From contig DZAQ01000052.1 of assembly GCA_022729615.1 (NCBI GenBank), positions 1-8,729 on the forward strand: a stretch of 8,729 nt of DNA, read 5' to 3'. This document shows positions 1 to 8,131 of the stretch, piece by piece. Source of the stretch: Sulfurovum sp. (GTDB lineage Bacteria > Campylobacterota > Campylobacteria > Campylobacterales > Sulfurovaceae). A program made the translations under genes and the position numbers. Position 1 is the stretch's first letter. The number at the start of each line of letters is the position of its first letter. The notes below the pieces were generated by a model that saw nothing but the letters and a program-made list of their open reading frames with translations, did not search any database and was not told where the DNA came from.

Positions 1-203
1 ATCAAACCAAGCTCGGCAAGAAGCGTTTTGACCTTCGGTGAAATTTCACTCAACTCCTCCATCAACGACTCCCACGCCTGATCTTCTCGGTACCACTCCT
101 CTATGCGACGAAAAGAGTCACTCTTCTCCTCTTCACTGAGATGGTTCGCATCCCCGATAGACTCCTTGATACTCTCCATATGCTTGAGATTGCTTTGACT
201 CAT
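1..203 (-). CDS. Small acidic helical protein, 3' part missing (window edge)
   Basis: The reading frame is open from an ATG at 203-201 to the window edge, giving the first 67 residues; the C-terminus lies outside the window. An AAGGAGA ribosome binding site sits a few bases upstream of the ATG and fixes the start. The visible protein begins MSQSNLKHMESI and is rich in Glu, Lys and Ser. It has no obvious membrane segment or signal peptide and looks wholly helical, with a WYREDQAWESL stretch near residues 39-49. I do not recognise the family. It follows clpB on the same strand after 47 bp, and no hairpin terminator is visible between them, so it is probably transcribed from the clpB promoter. 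A stress-related role would be inference from position only. Confidence 0.75.
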   Translation of the reverse strand, partial: MSQSNLKHMESIKESIGDANHLSEEEKSDSFRRIEEWYREDQAWESLMEELSEISPKVKTLLAELGL

Positions 204-250
204 CTTCTTCTCCTTTTTTCTTAGTGTAGCAATATTTTGTTTATATTTTT

Positions 251-2836
251 CTATCGCTGCATTGAGCCGATATTCACGACGATTTCATCCCCTCTCGCAT
301 CAAACTCGACACTAGAGCCCTCTTCGATCTCTCCACCAAGAATAAGCTCTGCCAGCCTATCCTCCACCACCTCATAAAGCGCTCTTTTGAGCGGTCTTGC
401 GCCATACACGGGATCGAAACCGGCTTTGGCGATAGTGCTTTTTGCCGCCGGCGTCAATGAGATGGAGATATTGCGCTCGGCAAGTTTGTTTTGGATGCCC
501 GCAAAGAGAATATCCACGATATTGGTGATCGCATCCAGATCAAGCGGATTGAATATCACGATATCATCCAATCGGTTGAGAAATTCCGGTTTGAAAAAGT
601 GTTTGAGCTCATTATTGACCGCTTTTCGACGATCTTCGGCATTGTGCAGCTCCATGATCTTGTCGCTGGCGATATTGGAGGTCATGATAATGATAGTATT
701 TTTAAAATCTATCGTTACCCCTTTGTTGTCAGTCAATCGACCGTCATCCAGCACCTGCAAAAGCGTGTTAAATACATCCGGATGCGCCTTTTCGATCTCA
801 TCGAAGAGGACGACACTATAAGGTTTGCGTCTGACTGCCTCAGTGAGCTGCCCCCCCTCTTCATACCCGACATACCCCGGAGGCGCTCCGACAAGGCGGC
901 TCGCGGCATGCTTCTCCATATATTCGCTCATATCGATCCGCACCAATGATTTTTCCGAATCGAAGAGAAACTTTGCCAATGTTTTGGCAACCTGTGTCTT
1001 CCCGACACCCGTAGGTCCCAAAAAGAGGAAACTTCCGATGGGTCTGTTGAGCTCACTGAGTCCCGCTTTGTTTCTCTTGATAGCTCTGGCAACAGCTCTG
1101 AGCGCCTCTTCTTGTCCAACAACCTCTTTTTTGAGCACCTCTTCGACATGAAGGATCTTCTCTTTTTCACTCTGCATCATCTTGGTGACCGGTATGCCTG
1201 TCCATCTGCTTACAATGCTGGCGATCATCTCTTCATCCACAGAGTTTTTGAGAAGTGTCCCCTCCTCTGCCATTTGATTCCACTTTTGCGTGAGTGACTC
1301 TATAGCTTGGTTTTGCGTAGGTATTTGACCATATTCGATCTCAGCGGCCTTGTTGAAATCACCTGCTCTTTTGGCGTTTTCTGCCTGCACTTTGAGCGAT
1401 TCGATCAAACTTTTGGCTTCTGCTATCTGGTTGAAAACCTTTTTTTCATTTTCAAACCGACTCTGAAGAACTGCCCGCTTCTCATCGAAGTCTGCCAGCT
1501 CTTTGGCTATCTCTTCAAGTCTCTTGCTATTTTTTTCACTCTTCTCCATCAAAAGCGCCTCTTTTTCTACCTGAAGCGTAGATATCTCCCTTTTGGCTTT
1601 GGCGAGGTCGGTCGGTTCGCTTTCGATCTGCATCTTGAGCTCTGCCGCTGCTTCGTCGATGAGATCTATCGCTTTGTCGGGCAAAAATCTATCAGTAATA
1701 TATCTATCAGAGAGTTTCGCGGCCGCCACCAAAGCGGAGTCCATGATGATCACATTATGGTGCGATTCCAAACGCCCCTTGATGCCTCTAAGTATCTGAA
1801 GCGCTTCATTTATAGAGGGCTCATCGACTTTGATCGGCTGAAATCGCCGCTGCAACGCTGTATCTTTCTCAAAATATTTGCGATACTCTTTGAGTGTGGT
1901 CGCTCCGATAGTGTGGAGCTCCCCGCGAGCCAATGCCGGTTTGAGGATATTGGCGGCATCCATGCTCCCCTCGCTCGCTCCTGCACCGACAATAGTGTGT
2001 ATCTCGTCGATGAAAAGGATGATATTGGCTGATTTCTTGACTTCATCCACGACTGCTTTGAGCCTGTCTTCGAACTCCCCGCGATATTTTGCTCCTGCGA
2101 TGAGACGGCTCATATCCAGAGAGATGACGCGCATATTTTGCAAACTCAACGGCACCTCTTTGTTGACGATGCGCTGCGCCAGTCCCTCTACAATGGCCGT
2201 TTTCCCTGTGCCTGGTTCACCGATAAGGATGGGATTGTTTTTGGTTTTGCGTATAAGTATCTGCATCATGCGCTGCACCTCTTCATCCCTGCCTATGACA
2301 GGATCGAGCTCACCGTCAATAGCCTTTTTGTTGAGATCGATCCCGTACTGCCCAAGCGCTTCAAGCGTCTCATCGCCGCTTTGAGAATCGATCTGCTTGC
2401 CTCCTCTGATAGACTCAAGCGTCTTGGCAAACTCGCCGATATCCATATATTTCCCGATGATATCTTTGATGAACGGCTCACCTCTGTTTGCCAAAAGCCA
2501 GCTGTCAACCGCGAGATACTGATCGCCGTTTGCTGTCATCACCCCCTCGGCATTCTGGAGTGATCGGACGAGTTTTTGCGAAAGCTTGATATTCTCCTTT
2601 GTCACGCTCGAGGCGGTCGGAAGTTTTTGTGATGCACTCTTGGCTTCAAGTTCTATAGCGGCTTTGTCTGCTCCCATTTTGTTGAATGCTTGATGCAAAA
2701 TCGATCCGCTATTTGCGAGGAGCGCCCAGACGAGATGAATCGGCTCTACCTCTTGATTTTTATTGTGAAGTGCCAGCGAGAGACCGGACTCTACCGTTGC
2801 GGTCATTTGATTTGTCAATTTCTCTAAGATATTCAT
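251..2836 (-). CDS. clpB: ATP-dependent disaggregase ClpB (Hsp100)
   Basis: The product is 861 aa, against 857 aa for E. coli ClpB. This cytoplasmic hexameric AAA+ machine works with DnaK/DnaJ/GrpE to pull proteins out of aggregates. Domains in order are the N-domain (1-145), AAA-1, an M-domain coiled coil inserted at about 408-525, and AAA-2. AAA-1 has Walker A GEPGTGKT at 206-213, Walker B ending D277-E278, pore-loop Tyr251 in KYRGEF, and Arg331/Arg332. AAA-2 has Walker A GPTGVGKT at 607-614, Walker B D679-E680, pore-loop Tyr655 in [10 protein letters not shown], Arg755 and sensor-2 GARP at 812-815. All catalytic elements are intact, and the M-domain separates it from ClpA and ClpC. An in-frame ATG at 2875 is rejected: it lies upstream of the predicted transcript start. 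The ATG at 2836 has GAGGAG six bases upstream. Confidence 0.97.
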   Translation of the reverse strand: MNILEKLTNQMTATVESGLSLALHNKNQEVEPIHLVWALLANSGSILHQAFNKMGADKAAIELEAKSASQKLPTASSVTKENIKLSQKLVRSLQNAEGVMTANGDQYLAVDSWLLANRGEPFIKDIIGKYMDIGEFAKTLESIRGGKQIDSQSGDETLEALGQYGIDLNKKAIDGELDPVIGRDEEVQRMMQILIRKTKNNPILIGEPGTGKTAIVEGLAQRIVNKEVPLSLQNMRVISLDMSRLIAGAKYRGEFEDRLKAVVDEVKKSANIILFIDEIHTIVGAGASEGSMDAANILKPALARGELHTIGATTLKEYRKYFEKDTALQRRFQPIKVDEPSINEALQILRGIKGRLESHHNVIIMDSALVAAAKLSDRYITDRFLPDKAIDLIDEAAAELKMQIESEPTDLAKAKREISTLQVEKEALLMEKSEKNSKRLEEIAKELADFDEKRAVLQSRFENEKKVFNQIAEAKSLIESLKVQAENAKRAGDFNKAAEIEYGQIPTQNQAIESLTQKWNQMAEEGTLLKNSVDEEMIASIVSRWTGIPVTKMMQSEKEKILHVEEVLKKEVVGQEEALRAVARAIKRNKAGLSELNRPIGSFLFLGPTGVGKTQVAKTLAKFLFDSEKSLVRIDMSEYMEKHAASRLVGAPPGYVGYEEGGQLTEAVRRKPYSVVLFDEIEKAHPDVFNTLLQVLDDGRLTDNKGVTIDFKNTIIIMTSNIASDKIMELHNAEDRRKAVNNELKHFFKPEFLNRLDDIVIFNPLDLDAITNIVDILFAGIQNKLAERNISISLTPAAKSTIAKAGFDPVYGARPLKRALYEVVEDRLAELILGGEIEEGSSVEFDARGDEIVVNIGSMQR

Positions 2837-2866
2837 GATGAACTCCTCTTTGTCAGTTATGAAAAG

Positions 2867-2895
2867 ATTATACAACTTTAGTCAATCTATGTCAA
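2867..2895 (-). promoter_or_regulatory. clpB promoter, consensus sigma-70 type
   Basis: Read on the minus strand, TTGACA (2895-2890) is followed by exactly 17 bp and then TATAAT (2872-2867). Both hexamers match the sigma-70 consensus perfectly. The transcript would start near 2860, leaving a leader of about 24 nt that contains the GAGGAG ribosome binding site (2843-2848). Campylobacterota are known to lack the heat-shock sigma factor RpoH, so a strong housekeeping promoter held down by a repressor is the expected design for clpB. Confidence 0.85.
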
Positions 2896-2896
2896 G
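2876..2896. promoter_or_regulatory. HAIR-like inverted repeat, candidate HspR operator
   Basis: On the minus strand the site reads CTTGACA-N7-ACTAAAG. The HspR-binding consensus (HAIR) is CTTGAGT-N7-ACTCAAG, so the arms match at 5 of 7 and 6 of 7 positions with the correct 7-bp spacing. The site covers the -35 hexamer and most of the spacer of the clpB promoter, so a bound repressor would block RNA polymerase. HspR control of clpB is established in Helicobacter pylori and Campylobacter jejuni; its action here is inferred. No hspR gene lies in this window. Part of the left arm match comes from the -35 box itself (TTGACA), which lowers the significance somewhat. Confidence 0.6.
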
Positions 2897-2904
2897 TTTA
2901 TTTA

Positions 2905-2918
2905 TTGATTCTAATCAA
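2905..2918. repeat. Palindrome in the clpB/ctpA divergent spacer
   Basis: TTGATT-CT-AATCAA is a perfect inverted repeat with 6-bp arms and a 2-bp centre. Its centre is about 25 bp from the centre of the HAIR-like site, on the side away from clpB, just upstream of the clpB -35 box. It is AT-rich, as is the whole spacer. It could be a second, degenerate binding site for the same repressor, a site for another dimeric regulator, or chance. Confidence 0.45.
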
Positions 2919-2944
2919 CTTTATTTTCTATCTACTTTGATGAC

Positions 2945-2950
2945 TATAGT
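2945..2950 (+). promoter_or_regulatory. Weak candidate -10 box for the ctpA-pur operon
   Basis: TATAGT, 60 bp upstream of the ctpA start, is the best -10-like hexamer on the plus strand of the divergent spacer. No good -35 box stands 16-18 bp upstream, but the preceding DNA is T-rich, as is common in Campylobacterota promoters that do without a -35 element. A promoter for the operon must lie in 2837-3009 or be absent; this exact assignment is weak. Confidence 0.25.
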
Positions 2951-3009
2951 GGTATTTAAGCCTTTTTTAAATAAAATAAAGCTCAAAATTGCACTTGAAA
3001 TGGATTTGT

Positions 3010-4377
3010 ATGATCAAAAAAAGTAAAAAAATTATAGGCTTAGGATTTGTGGCGACTTTTGCGGCGGCTCTCATCGTAAGCTCTAGCGCAGAGGCAAAAA
3101 GCGATACTCCACAAAATGCCGAGAAAACCAAGCTCGAATCTTATATCAAATTTACCCAAATACTCAATCTCATCGAAGCGCAATATGTAGATGAGCTCAA
3201 TGCGTCAGATTTGGTCGATAAGGCTCTCAAGGGAATGCTGACCAACCTTGATGCGCACTCCTCGTATCTGGACAAAAAGAGCTTCAGTGACCTCAATGTT
3301 CAAACAAGCGGTGAATTCGGCGGTTTGGGTATTAGCGTAGGGATGAAAGATAATGTTTTGACCGTTATCGCCCCTATCGAAGGAACACCTGCGGATAAAG
3401 CCGGTATCAAATCCGGAGATATTGTCCTCAAGATCAATGACAAATCGACACTTGGAATGACTATTGACGACGCGGTAGCGCTCATGCGAGGCAAACCTAA
3501 AACAAATATTACTCTTACGGTTGTACGAAAAGGCGAATCCAAACCGCTCGAATTTAAAATCACCAGAGATATCATCAATATCCAATCGGTCTATGCAAAA
3601 AAGATCGGTGAGGATATACTCTATATCCATGTCACTTCATTTGACCAAAAAGTCGCCAAGGATGTCAAAGAGGCGATCGCCAAAGATGCCAATCGCACAG
3701 GGATCATCTTGGATCTTAGAAATAATCCCGGCGGTCTGCTCGACCAAGCCGTCGGACTTACCAATATTTTTGTCGATAATGGCGTCATCGTCAGCCAAAA
3801 GGGAAGAGAGAGCTCTGAAAATGCCGAATTCAAAGCTGATCCAAAAGAGGCTGTTACAAAAGTTCCGCTCGTCGTACTCGTCAATGGCGGTTCGGCAAGT
3901 GCCAGCGAGATCGTCAGCGGCGCTCTTCAGGACCACCGCCGTGGTATCGTAGTGGGAGAAAAGACTTTCGGCAAAGGCAGCGTACAAGTAGTGATGCCTG
4001 TCGGCGAAGGAGAGGCGCTGCGTTTGACGGTTGCGCGCTATTACTTGCCAAGCGGCAGGACGATCCAGGCAGTTGGAGTCACTCCGGACATCACCGTACA
4101 CCCCGGCAAAGTCGCCCGTGATGATAACCTTACCTTTATGATCAAAGAGCAAGAGCTCAAGAGACATCTCGAAGGAGAGCTCGAAAAGGTCAATGGCAAA
4201 AAAGATGAAGAGGTCAAACAAGAGAAAGCGCTCGATATAACTGAAACCCTTGAGGACGATCACAACAAAACGGTCATCACGGAAGATAAAATTTATGATG
4301 ATGCGCAACTCAAAAGCGCCATCGATATACTCAGAGCGCTTATCATCACCAATAAACCGAAAGAGGAGACAAAATGA
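3010..4377 (+). CDS. ctpA: Carboxyl-terminal processing protease CtpA (S41 family)
   Basis: The product is a 455-aa periplasmic serine protease of the tail-specific/CtpA type. It starts with a signal peptide: MIKKSKK, a hydrophobic core at about 8-23, and a likely cleavage after Ala29 (A-E-A). A PDZ domain spans about 97-180, with GLGI at 106-109 as its binding loop. The S41 catalytic domain follows, with the DLRNNPGG motif at 235-242, the nucleophile Ser297 in GGSASASE, the general base Lys322 in TFGKGSVQ, and the conserved Gln326. The Ser-Lys spacing of 25 residues equals that of E. coli Prc. A Glu/Lys-rich stretch at 379-430 precedes a short C-terminal helix. The ATG at 3010 is chosen because it gives a clean signal peptide; an upstream in-frame TTG at 2989 has no ribosome binding site. 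The stop overlaps the purC start by four bases (ATGA). Likely roles are envelope protein quality control or muropeptide-enzyme turnover; the substrate is unknown. Confidence 0.94.
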   Translation: MIKKSKKIIGLGFVATFAAALIVSSSAEAKSDTPQNAEKTKLESYIKFTQILNLIEAQYVDELNASDLVDKALKGMLTNLDAHSSYLDKKSFSDLNVQTSGEFGGLGISVGMKDNVLTVIAPIEGTPADKAGIKSGDIVLKINDKSTLGMTIDDAVALMRGKPKTNITLTVVRKGESKPLEFKITRDIINIQSVYAKKIGEDILYIHVTSFDQKVAKDVKEAIAKDANRTGIILDLRNNPGGLLDQAVGLTNIFVDNGVIVSQKGRESSENAEFKADPKEAVTKVPLVVLVNGGSASASEIVSGALQDHRRGIVVGEKTFGKGSVQVVMPVGEGEALRLTVARYYLPSGRTIQAVGVTPDITVHPGKVARDDNLTFMIKEQELKRHLEGELEKVNGKKDEEVKQEKALDITETLEDDHNKTVITEDKIYDDAQLKSAIDILRALIITNKPKEETK

Positions 4378-5093
4378 CAAAAGAGCAACTCATTTATGAG
4401 GGAAAAGCGAAAAAAATCTGGTCCACACAAGATGAAAATCTCTATATTTCTGAATTCAAAGATGACCTCACCGCATTTAACGGCGCCAAAAAATCATCCG
4501 AAGAGGGCAAAGGCGCACTCAACAACAAAATCTCTACCGCACTCTTCAAATTCCTCCAGCAAAAGGGAGTCAACAGCCACTTTGTCGAGATGCTTGACGA
4601 CAATCACATGCTCCACAAAAAGACTGAGGTGATCCTCATCGAGGTGATCGTGCGCAATATAGCCACAGGAAGCCTCAGCAAAAATCTCGGTATCAAAGAT
4701 GGCACTCCACTCCCATTTGCACTCGTAGAGTTTGACTACAAAAATGACGCCTTGGGCGATCCCAAACTCAATGACCAGCATTGTCTGATTTTGGAACTTG
4801 TCAAAAATGAGGAGGAGCTTGAATATATCCGCTTTATGGCGCGCCGTATCAATACGCTCTTGAAGGAGTTCTATGCTAGCAGGAATCTTACACTCGTTGA
4901 TTTCAAATTGGAATTTGGACGCGATCGCGACGGCAATATCATCCTTATCGATGAGTTGAGTCCCGATAACTTCCGCCTTTGGGATAGCCAAAGCGGTGAA
5001 AAGATGGACAAAGATAGATTCAGACAAGGGCTAGGCGGTCTGAAAGTTGCCTACGAAGAGGTACTCAATAGAATATTAGGAGAGAAAAAATGA
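4374..5093 (+). CDS. purC: SAICAR synthetase PurC
   Basis: The product is phosphoribosylaminoimidazole-succinocarboxamide synthase, 239 aa, a normal length for the bacterial enzyme. It joins CAIR and aspartate with ATP to make SAICAR in de novo purine synthesis, in the cytoplasm. Family motifs are intact: YEGKAKKIW at 8-16 (nucleotide-binding loop), [11 protein letters not shown] at 91-101 (SAICAR synthetase signature 1), LVDFKLEFG at 174-182 (signature 2), [12 protein letters not shown] at 193-204 and DKDRFRQ at 212-218. The GAGGAG ribosome binding site (4363-4368) lies inside the end of ctpA. The gene overlaps ctpA by ATGA upstream and purS by ATGA downstream, which points to coupled translation. 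Confidence 0.97.
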   Translation: MTKEQLIYEGKAKKIWSTQDENLYISEFKDDLTAFNGAKKSSEEGKGALNNKISTALFKFLQQKGVNSHFVEMLDDNHMLHKKTEVILIEVIVRNIATGSLSKNLGIKDGTPLPFALVEFDYKNDALGDPKLNDQHCLILELVKNEEELEYIRFMARRINTLLKEFYASRNLTLVDFKLEFGRDRDGNIILIDELSPDNFRLWDSQSGEKMDKDRFRQGLGGLKVAYEEVLNRILGEKK

Positions 5094-5329
5094 AAGCAGT
5101 AGTAAATGTGTATCTCAAAGAAGGCGTACTCGACCCACAGGGGAAGGCGGCACATCACGCATTGGTTTCAATGGATTTTGAGGGGATACAAGATGTTCGT
5201 ATCGGCAAACAGATCGTTTTGACACTAGAGACAGAAGATAGAGTCAAAGCCCTTGAAGAGGTCAAAGAGATGTGCGAAACACTCTTGGCAAATACAGTTA
5301 TCGAAGACTACTCTATCGAGATACTCTAA
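5090..5329 (+). CDS. purS: FGAM synthetase subunit PurS
   Basis: The product is a 79-aa small subunit of formylglycinamidine ribonucleotide synthetase. PurS dimers bridge PurL and the glutaminase PurQ so that ammonia passes from glutamine to FGAR. The sequence has the family pattern: [14 protein letters not shown] at about 5-18, VRIGK at 36-40, and a C-terminal helix and strand ending in IEDYSIEIL. Its presence implies that this organism uses a small-type PurL, encoded elsewhere, rather than the large fused enzyme of enterobacteria. The start overlaps the purC stop (ATGA), with AGGAGA at 5078-5083. The stop abuts purQ. Confidence 0.95.
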   Translation: MKAVVNVYLKEGVLDPQGKAAHHALVSMDFEGIQDVRIGKQIVLTLETEDRVKALEEVKEMCETLLANTVIEDYSIEIL

Positions 5330-5343
5330 TGGGGGATTTGGCT

Positions 5344-6030
5344 ATGCAAAAATCACCTCTCAAGGTCGCGATTTTGAGATTTCCGGGGACAAACTGCGAA
5401 TTTGACACGCAATACGCATTTGAGAAGTTGGGTCACTCCACGCAGATTATCTGGCACAAAGAGGAGAGTATCTCAGATGATACGGATCTTGTCGTCGTAC
5501 CGGGCGGCTTTAGCTATGGAGACTATCTTCGTTCGGGCTCTATCGCCCGTTTTTCTCCGGTGATGAAGGCAGTCGGTGCTTACGCAAAAAATGGGGGGAA
5601 AGTACTAGGTATCTGTAATGGATTCCAGATCCTCACTGAAGCAGGACTTCTGCCCGGAGCGCTGAAGCGCAACAATGATCTGCATTTCATCTCGAAGCAC
5701 CAGCATCTCAAAGTCATCAATACCGACAATGCATTCCTCAATCAATGCAAGAGCGGGGAAATACTCCATATCCCTATCGCGCACGCCGATGGCAACTACT
5801 ATATCGACAAAGAGGGGCTTGACAGACTTGAGGCAAACGGGCAGATTTTACTCCGCTACTGCAATGCCTCCGGTGAACCCGAAGTTGTCAATGGCTCACT
5901 TTCGCAAATTGCCGGTATCTGTAATGAAGAAAAAAATGTTTTTGGCTTGATGCCGCACCCTGAAAGAGCCCTTGAGTCTATCCTCGGATCCGAAGACGGC
6001 ATAAAGATGCTCCAAGGATTTGCGCTCTAA
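5344..6030 (+). CDS. purQ: FGAM synthetase glutaminase subunit PurQ
   Basis: The product is a class I glutamine amidotransferase of about 228 aa that supplies ammonia to the PurL-PurS-PurQ complex. Key elements are KVAILRFPGTNC at 7-18, VVPGGFSYGDYLR at 51-63 (oxyanion region), the nucleophile Cys91 in GICNGFQ, and His205 and Glu207 in MPHPER; the Cys-His-Glu triad is therefore complete. The start is uncertain. The ATG at 5344 has a GGGGGA stretch eight bases upstream and brings the N-terminus close to the family norm. The ATG at 5329 overlaps the purS stop as TAATG and would add five residues, but it has only a weak GAG upstream. Both fit coupled translation from purS. The stop overlaps the next gene as TAATG. 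Confidence 0.95.
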   Translation: MQKSPLKVAILRFPGTNCEFDTQYAFEKLGHSTQIIWHKEESISDDTDLVVVPGGFSYGDYLRSGSIARFSPVMKAVGAYAKNGGKVLGICNGFQILTEAGLLPGALKRNNDLHFISKHQHLKVINTDNAFLNQCKSGEILHIPIAHADGNYYIDKEGLDRLEANGQILLRYCNASGEPEVVNGSLSQIAGICNEEKNVFGLMPHPERALESILGSEDGIKMLQGFAL

Positions 6031-7070
6031 TGCCAAAAGCCAAACTACTTTTGACATTGCTCATTCTCCTCCTTGGATTCTCCGGCAGACTAGGAGCGCA
6101 AGAGCGATTCAAATATAGTTATATTCCAAAACAGATCTACACAAACCAGATATTTCCGGTGACAATTCTTGAGACAAACGCCTCAAAAGAGTTGCCAGAT
6201 TTTCTCTTCAATGTAAACCAAGATCAGCAACCGCTCTTTGAAAAACCGCTTCTTATCAGAAATACAAATGAGAGCTTTTACACCTTTTATTTCCAAGCCT
6301 CCAAAGATCATTTTACTCTTCCGGAGCTTACCATTACGGAAAATAATATCTCTACTTATTTGAACTCTACAAAAATACCCATCGCATCTCTCAAGCCAAA
6401 AGCCGATTTTTGTGCTGTTTTGGCAGCTGAGATGAAGATCAAGACATCCCAAGCCTCGACATTTGATGAGAAAAATAATCTTATCACCCTCTCGATCGAA
6501 GCTTTCGAAGCCAATCTGGAAGATATGCATCTCACCGGTGTTGCCGATGAAGGTGTCGAAAATGTCAAACGCAAAGGGGCGAAGGTCAAAGGAGAGTACT
6601 ATGTTGTACTTCCCGCTTCACAAAAAAGTTTGCATTTTACCTACTTCAATACGATCAAAGAGCAGTATATCACCCTGCATACGCCTATTGTCATCAAAGA
6701 CTATTCTGTTTCGACGCAATCAGCGCTCAACCCAAAAAGCAATCCATTCGATAATGTAAAAAAGTTGCTCTTCATTGCCCTTGCGGTTCTCTTTTTTCTT
6801 CTTTTTTTGTGGAAAAGGGACTTTTTTTATCTGGCGCTGATGACTCTAGCGATTCTTATCCTTTTGGTATTTCATACACCACGCAAAATGATTTGTATCC
6901 GCGAGGGGGCTCCGCTCTATATCCTTCCGACTGCAACCAGCCGGATAAGTACACATATTGAAGGTCAGCTTGAAACTATCTTGCTCTCCGAAAGAAAAGA
7001 GTTCAACAAGATTGAAAATAAAGACCAAATAGTAGGATGGATCAAAGATGAAGATCTTTGCAAAAATTAG
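6030..7070 (+). CDS. Unrecognised envelope protein: signal peptide, periplasmic region, two TM helices, C-terminal SH3-like domain
   Basis: The product is 346 aa with no family I can name firmly. It begins with a strong signal peptide (hydrophobic residues 6-17, likely cleavage after LGA at 21-23). A beta-rich region at 24-240 follows, resembling stacked Ig-like modules; FTLPELTI near 95-102 recalls BatD-type proteins. Two membrane helices lie at about 246-261 and 266-282, joined by a short WKRDF turn whose positive charges suit the cytoplasm. This puts both the N-terminal region and the tail outside. The tail (285-346) resembles a bacterial SH3 domain, with REGAPLYILP at 291-300 and a final VGWIKDEDL. 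A role in binding peptidoglycan or envelope partners is inference. It starts inside the purQ stop (TAATG) and its last 23 bases overlap plsC, so it is a true operon member. Confidence 0.85.
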   Translation: MPKAKLLLTLLILLLGFSGRLGAQERFKYSYIPKQIYTNQIFPVTILETNASKELPDFLFNVNQDQQPLFEKPLLIRNTNESFYTFYFQASKDHFTLPELTITENNISTYLNSTKIPIASLKPKADFCAVLAAEMKIKTSQASTFDEKNNLITLSIEAFEANLEDMHLTGVADEGVENVKRKGAKVKGEYYVVLPASQKSLHFTYFNTIKEQYITLHTPIVIKDYSVSTQSALNPKSNPFDNVKKLLFIALAVLFFLLFLWKRDFFYLALMTLAILILLVFHTPRKMICIREGAPLYILPTATSRISTHIEGQLETILLSERKEFNKIENKDQIVGWIKDEDLCKN

Positions 7071-7758
7071 ATTTTATTGGGGGGCATTTGTCATTGCTTT
7101 CATCGTCGCGTTTCTCATGATTCCGCTAGTGACGCTCCTCCCAAATTATAAAAGTATGCTCTTGCACCGCCTCAACAGAATGATACTTTTTTTGCTTGGA
7201 GGCAAACTTGCTCAAGTTGGCGAGATCGACAGTGGTGCAGATATGATCCTGATGAACCATCAAGGTATCGTAGATATCATTGGGCTTGAAGCGCTTCAGG
7301 CAAACCATCTCAGATGGATAGCCAAAAAAGAGCTCTTTAGCATGCCGTGGTTTGGTCTTTTGTTGAAAAATAGCGATATGATCTCCGTGGATAGGGAAAA
7401 CAAAGCCGGTTTGGTCAAACTCATCAAAGATGTCAAAGAGTCCGTTGAAGTCAAAAATCGAGCAGTTGCCCTATTTCCGGAAGGCACTCGCGCAGGAGGA
7501 CAAGAGCTCCTGCCATTCAAGGTCGGCGCCAAATTTGTCGCGGAAAAACTGGGACTCAAAGTGCAGCCTGTCGTCATCACAGGAAGCAAAAAACTACTCA
7601 GTGAACTTGAAAAAACAGCGCATAGCTCGGTAGTAAAATATATCTTTTTGCCCACTATCGATGTCAAAGAGGCATCAGGAGAGTGGTACAAAGAGATGCG
7701 CCAAACTATGCAAAAGGTGATAGATGATGAACTGGCTCACAATCATAGCAGTCGCTAG
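7048..7758 (+). CDS. plsC: 1-acyl-sn-glycerol-3-phosphate acyltransferase PlsC
   Basis: The product is a 236-aa acyltransferase of the PlsC/LPLAT family. It transfers an acyl chain to lysophosphatidic acid to form phosphatidic acid, at the inner membrane. An N-terminal hydrophobic segment (about 11-31) anchors it. The four acyltransferase blocks are present: NHQGIVD at 70-76 with the catalytic His71-x4-Asp76, the SVDR block at 113-116, FPEGTR at 143-148 (glycerol-phosphate binding), and VQPVVITG at 172-179. The ATG at 7048 is preceded by AGGA at 7034-7037 and lies 23 bases inside the previous gene. The last 35 bases overlap crcB. Family members differ in substrate, so another lysophospholipid acceptor cannot be excluded. 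Confidence 0.92.
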   Translation: MKIFAKIRFYWGAFVIAFIVAFLMIPLVTLLPNYKSMLLHRLNRMILFLLGGKLAQVGEIDSGADMILMNHQGIVDIIGLEALQANHLRWIAKKELFSMPWFGLLLKNSDMISVDRENKAGLVKLIKDVKESVEVKNRAVALFPEGTRAGGQELLPFKVGAKFVAEKLGLKVQPVVITGSKKLLSELEKTAHSSVVKYIFLPTIDVKEASGEWYKEMRQTMQKVIDDELAHNHSSR

Positions 7759-8116
7759 CGGCGGCGCACTCGGCGCTGTGGCACGGCTCCTTCTCAATGG
7801 AATTGTAAGCAGGCATTTTCCACATACTCTTCCTTTTGGCACGCTAAGTGTCAATCTGCTTGGAAGCCTCGCTGTTGGTATTCTCTTTGCTTGGTTTCAC
7901 CACCATCCCACACTCTCACCCCATGTGAAATCTTTTCTTGTGACAGGTTTTCTCGGTGCGCTCACGACCTACTCCACATTTGCTATCGAGAGCTTTTTTC
8001 TCCTTGAAGCAGGAGATTGGAGTCATGCCTTCGCCAATATGGCGCTCAATCTTTTTGGAACGATCATGATGGCAGCACTCGGCTATTATATGGTGATACA
8101 TTTTGCCAAATACTAA
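7724..8116 (+). CDS. crcB: Fluoride channel CrcB/Fluc
   Basis: The product is a 130-aa four-helix membrane protein of the Fluc family, which exports fluoride as a dual-topology dimer. Visible motifs are GGALGAVAR at 13-21, the pore-lining Asn44 in VNLLGS, TGFLGALTTYSTF at 74-86, and the last-helix pattern NMALNLFGT at 105-113. The usual GG-x-TTFSTF box reads GA-x-TTYSTF here, so the first pore Phe is Tyr83, while Phe86 is kept. A single gene implies a homodimer. Two adjacent ATG codons (7724 and 7727) follow AAGGTGA at 7714-7720; the first is used here. The gene starts 35 bases before the end of plsC. No fluoride riboswitch is possible at the usual place, because the upstream DNA is coding. 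Confidence 0.93.
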   Translation: MMNWLTIIAVASGGALGAVARLLLNGIVSRHFPHTLPFGTLSVNLLGSLAVGILFAWFHHHPTLSPHVKSFLVTGFLGALTTYSTFAIESFFLLEAGDWSHAFANMALNLFGTIMMAALGYYMVIHFAKY

Positions 8117-8131
8117 ACAAAGGAAATTAAC

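Noticed and set aside
204..250. Intrinsic terminator after clpB
   Set aside because: The stretch is T-rich on the plus strand but has no stem-loop. Read in the direction of clpB transcription it ends in a ribosome binding site instead.
1307..2032. A 241-codon open frame on the plus strand inside clpB, with several shorter ones nearby
   Set aside because: It lies antisense to the conserved AAA-1 and M-domain region of clpB. Its translation has no recognisable motif and is biased as expected for a mirror frame.
2837..2875. N-terminal extension of ClpB by 13 residues from an ATG at 2875
   Set aside because: That ATG lies upstream of the predicted transcript start near 2860 and its frame covers the -10 box. 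The ATG at 2836 matches the family N-terminus and has a proper ribosome binding site.
2837..3009. CIRCE element (HrcA operator) in the clpB upstream region
   Set aside because: No TTAGCACTC-N9-GAGTGCTAA or close variant is present. The inverted repeat there fits the HAIR type better.
3000..3026. An eight-codon frame (ATG GAT TTG ... TAA) overlapping the ctpA start, as a possible leader peptide
   Set aside because: There is no ribosome binding site and no run of regulatory codons or attenuator hairpin. It is most likely chance.
3637..4380. A 247-codon open frame on the minus strand inside ctpA
   Set aside because: It is the shadow of the S41 catalytic domain, rich in Phe, Asp and Ile as mirror frames of this codon usage are. 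No domain is recognisable.
5072..5092. Purine riboswitch or PurR-type site upstream of the pur genes
   Set aside because: The pur genes are overlapped by upstream coding sequence, and the 2837-3009 spacer shows no recognisable purine aptamer.
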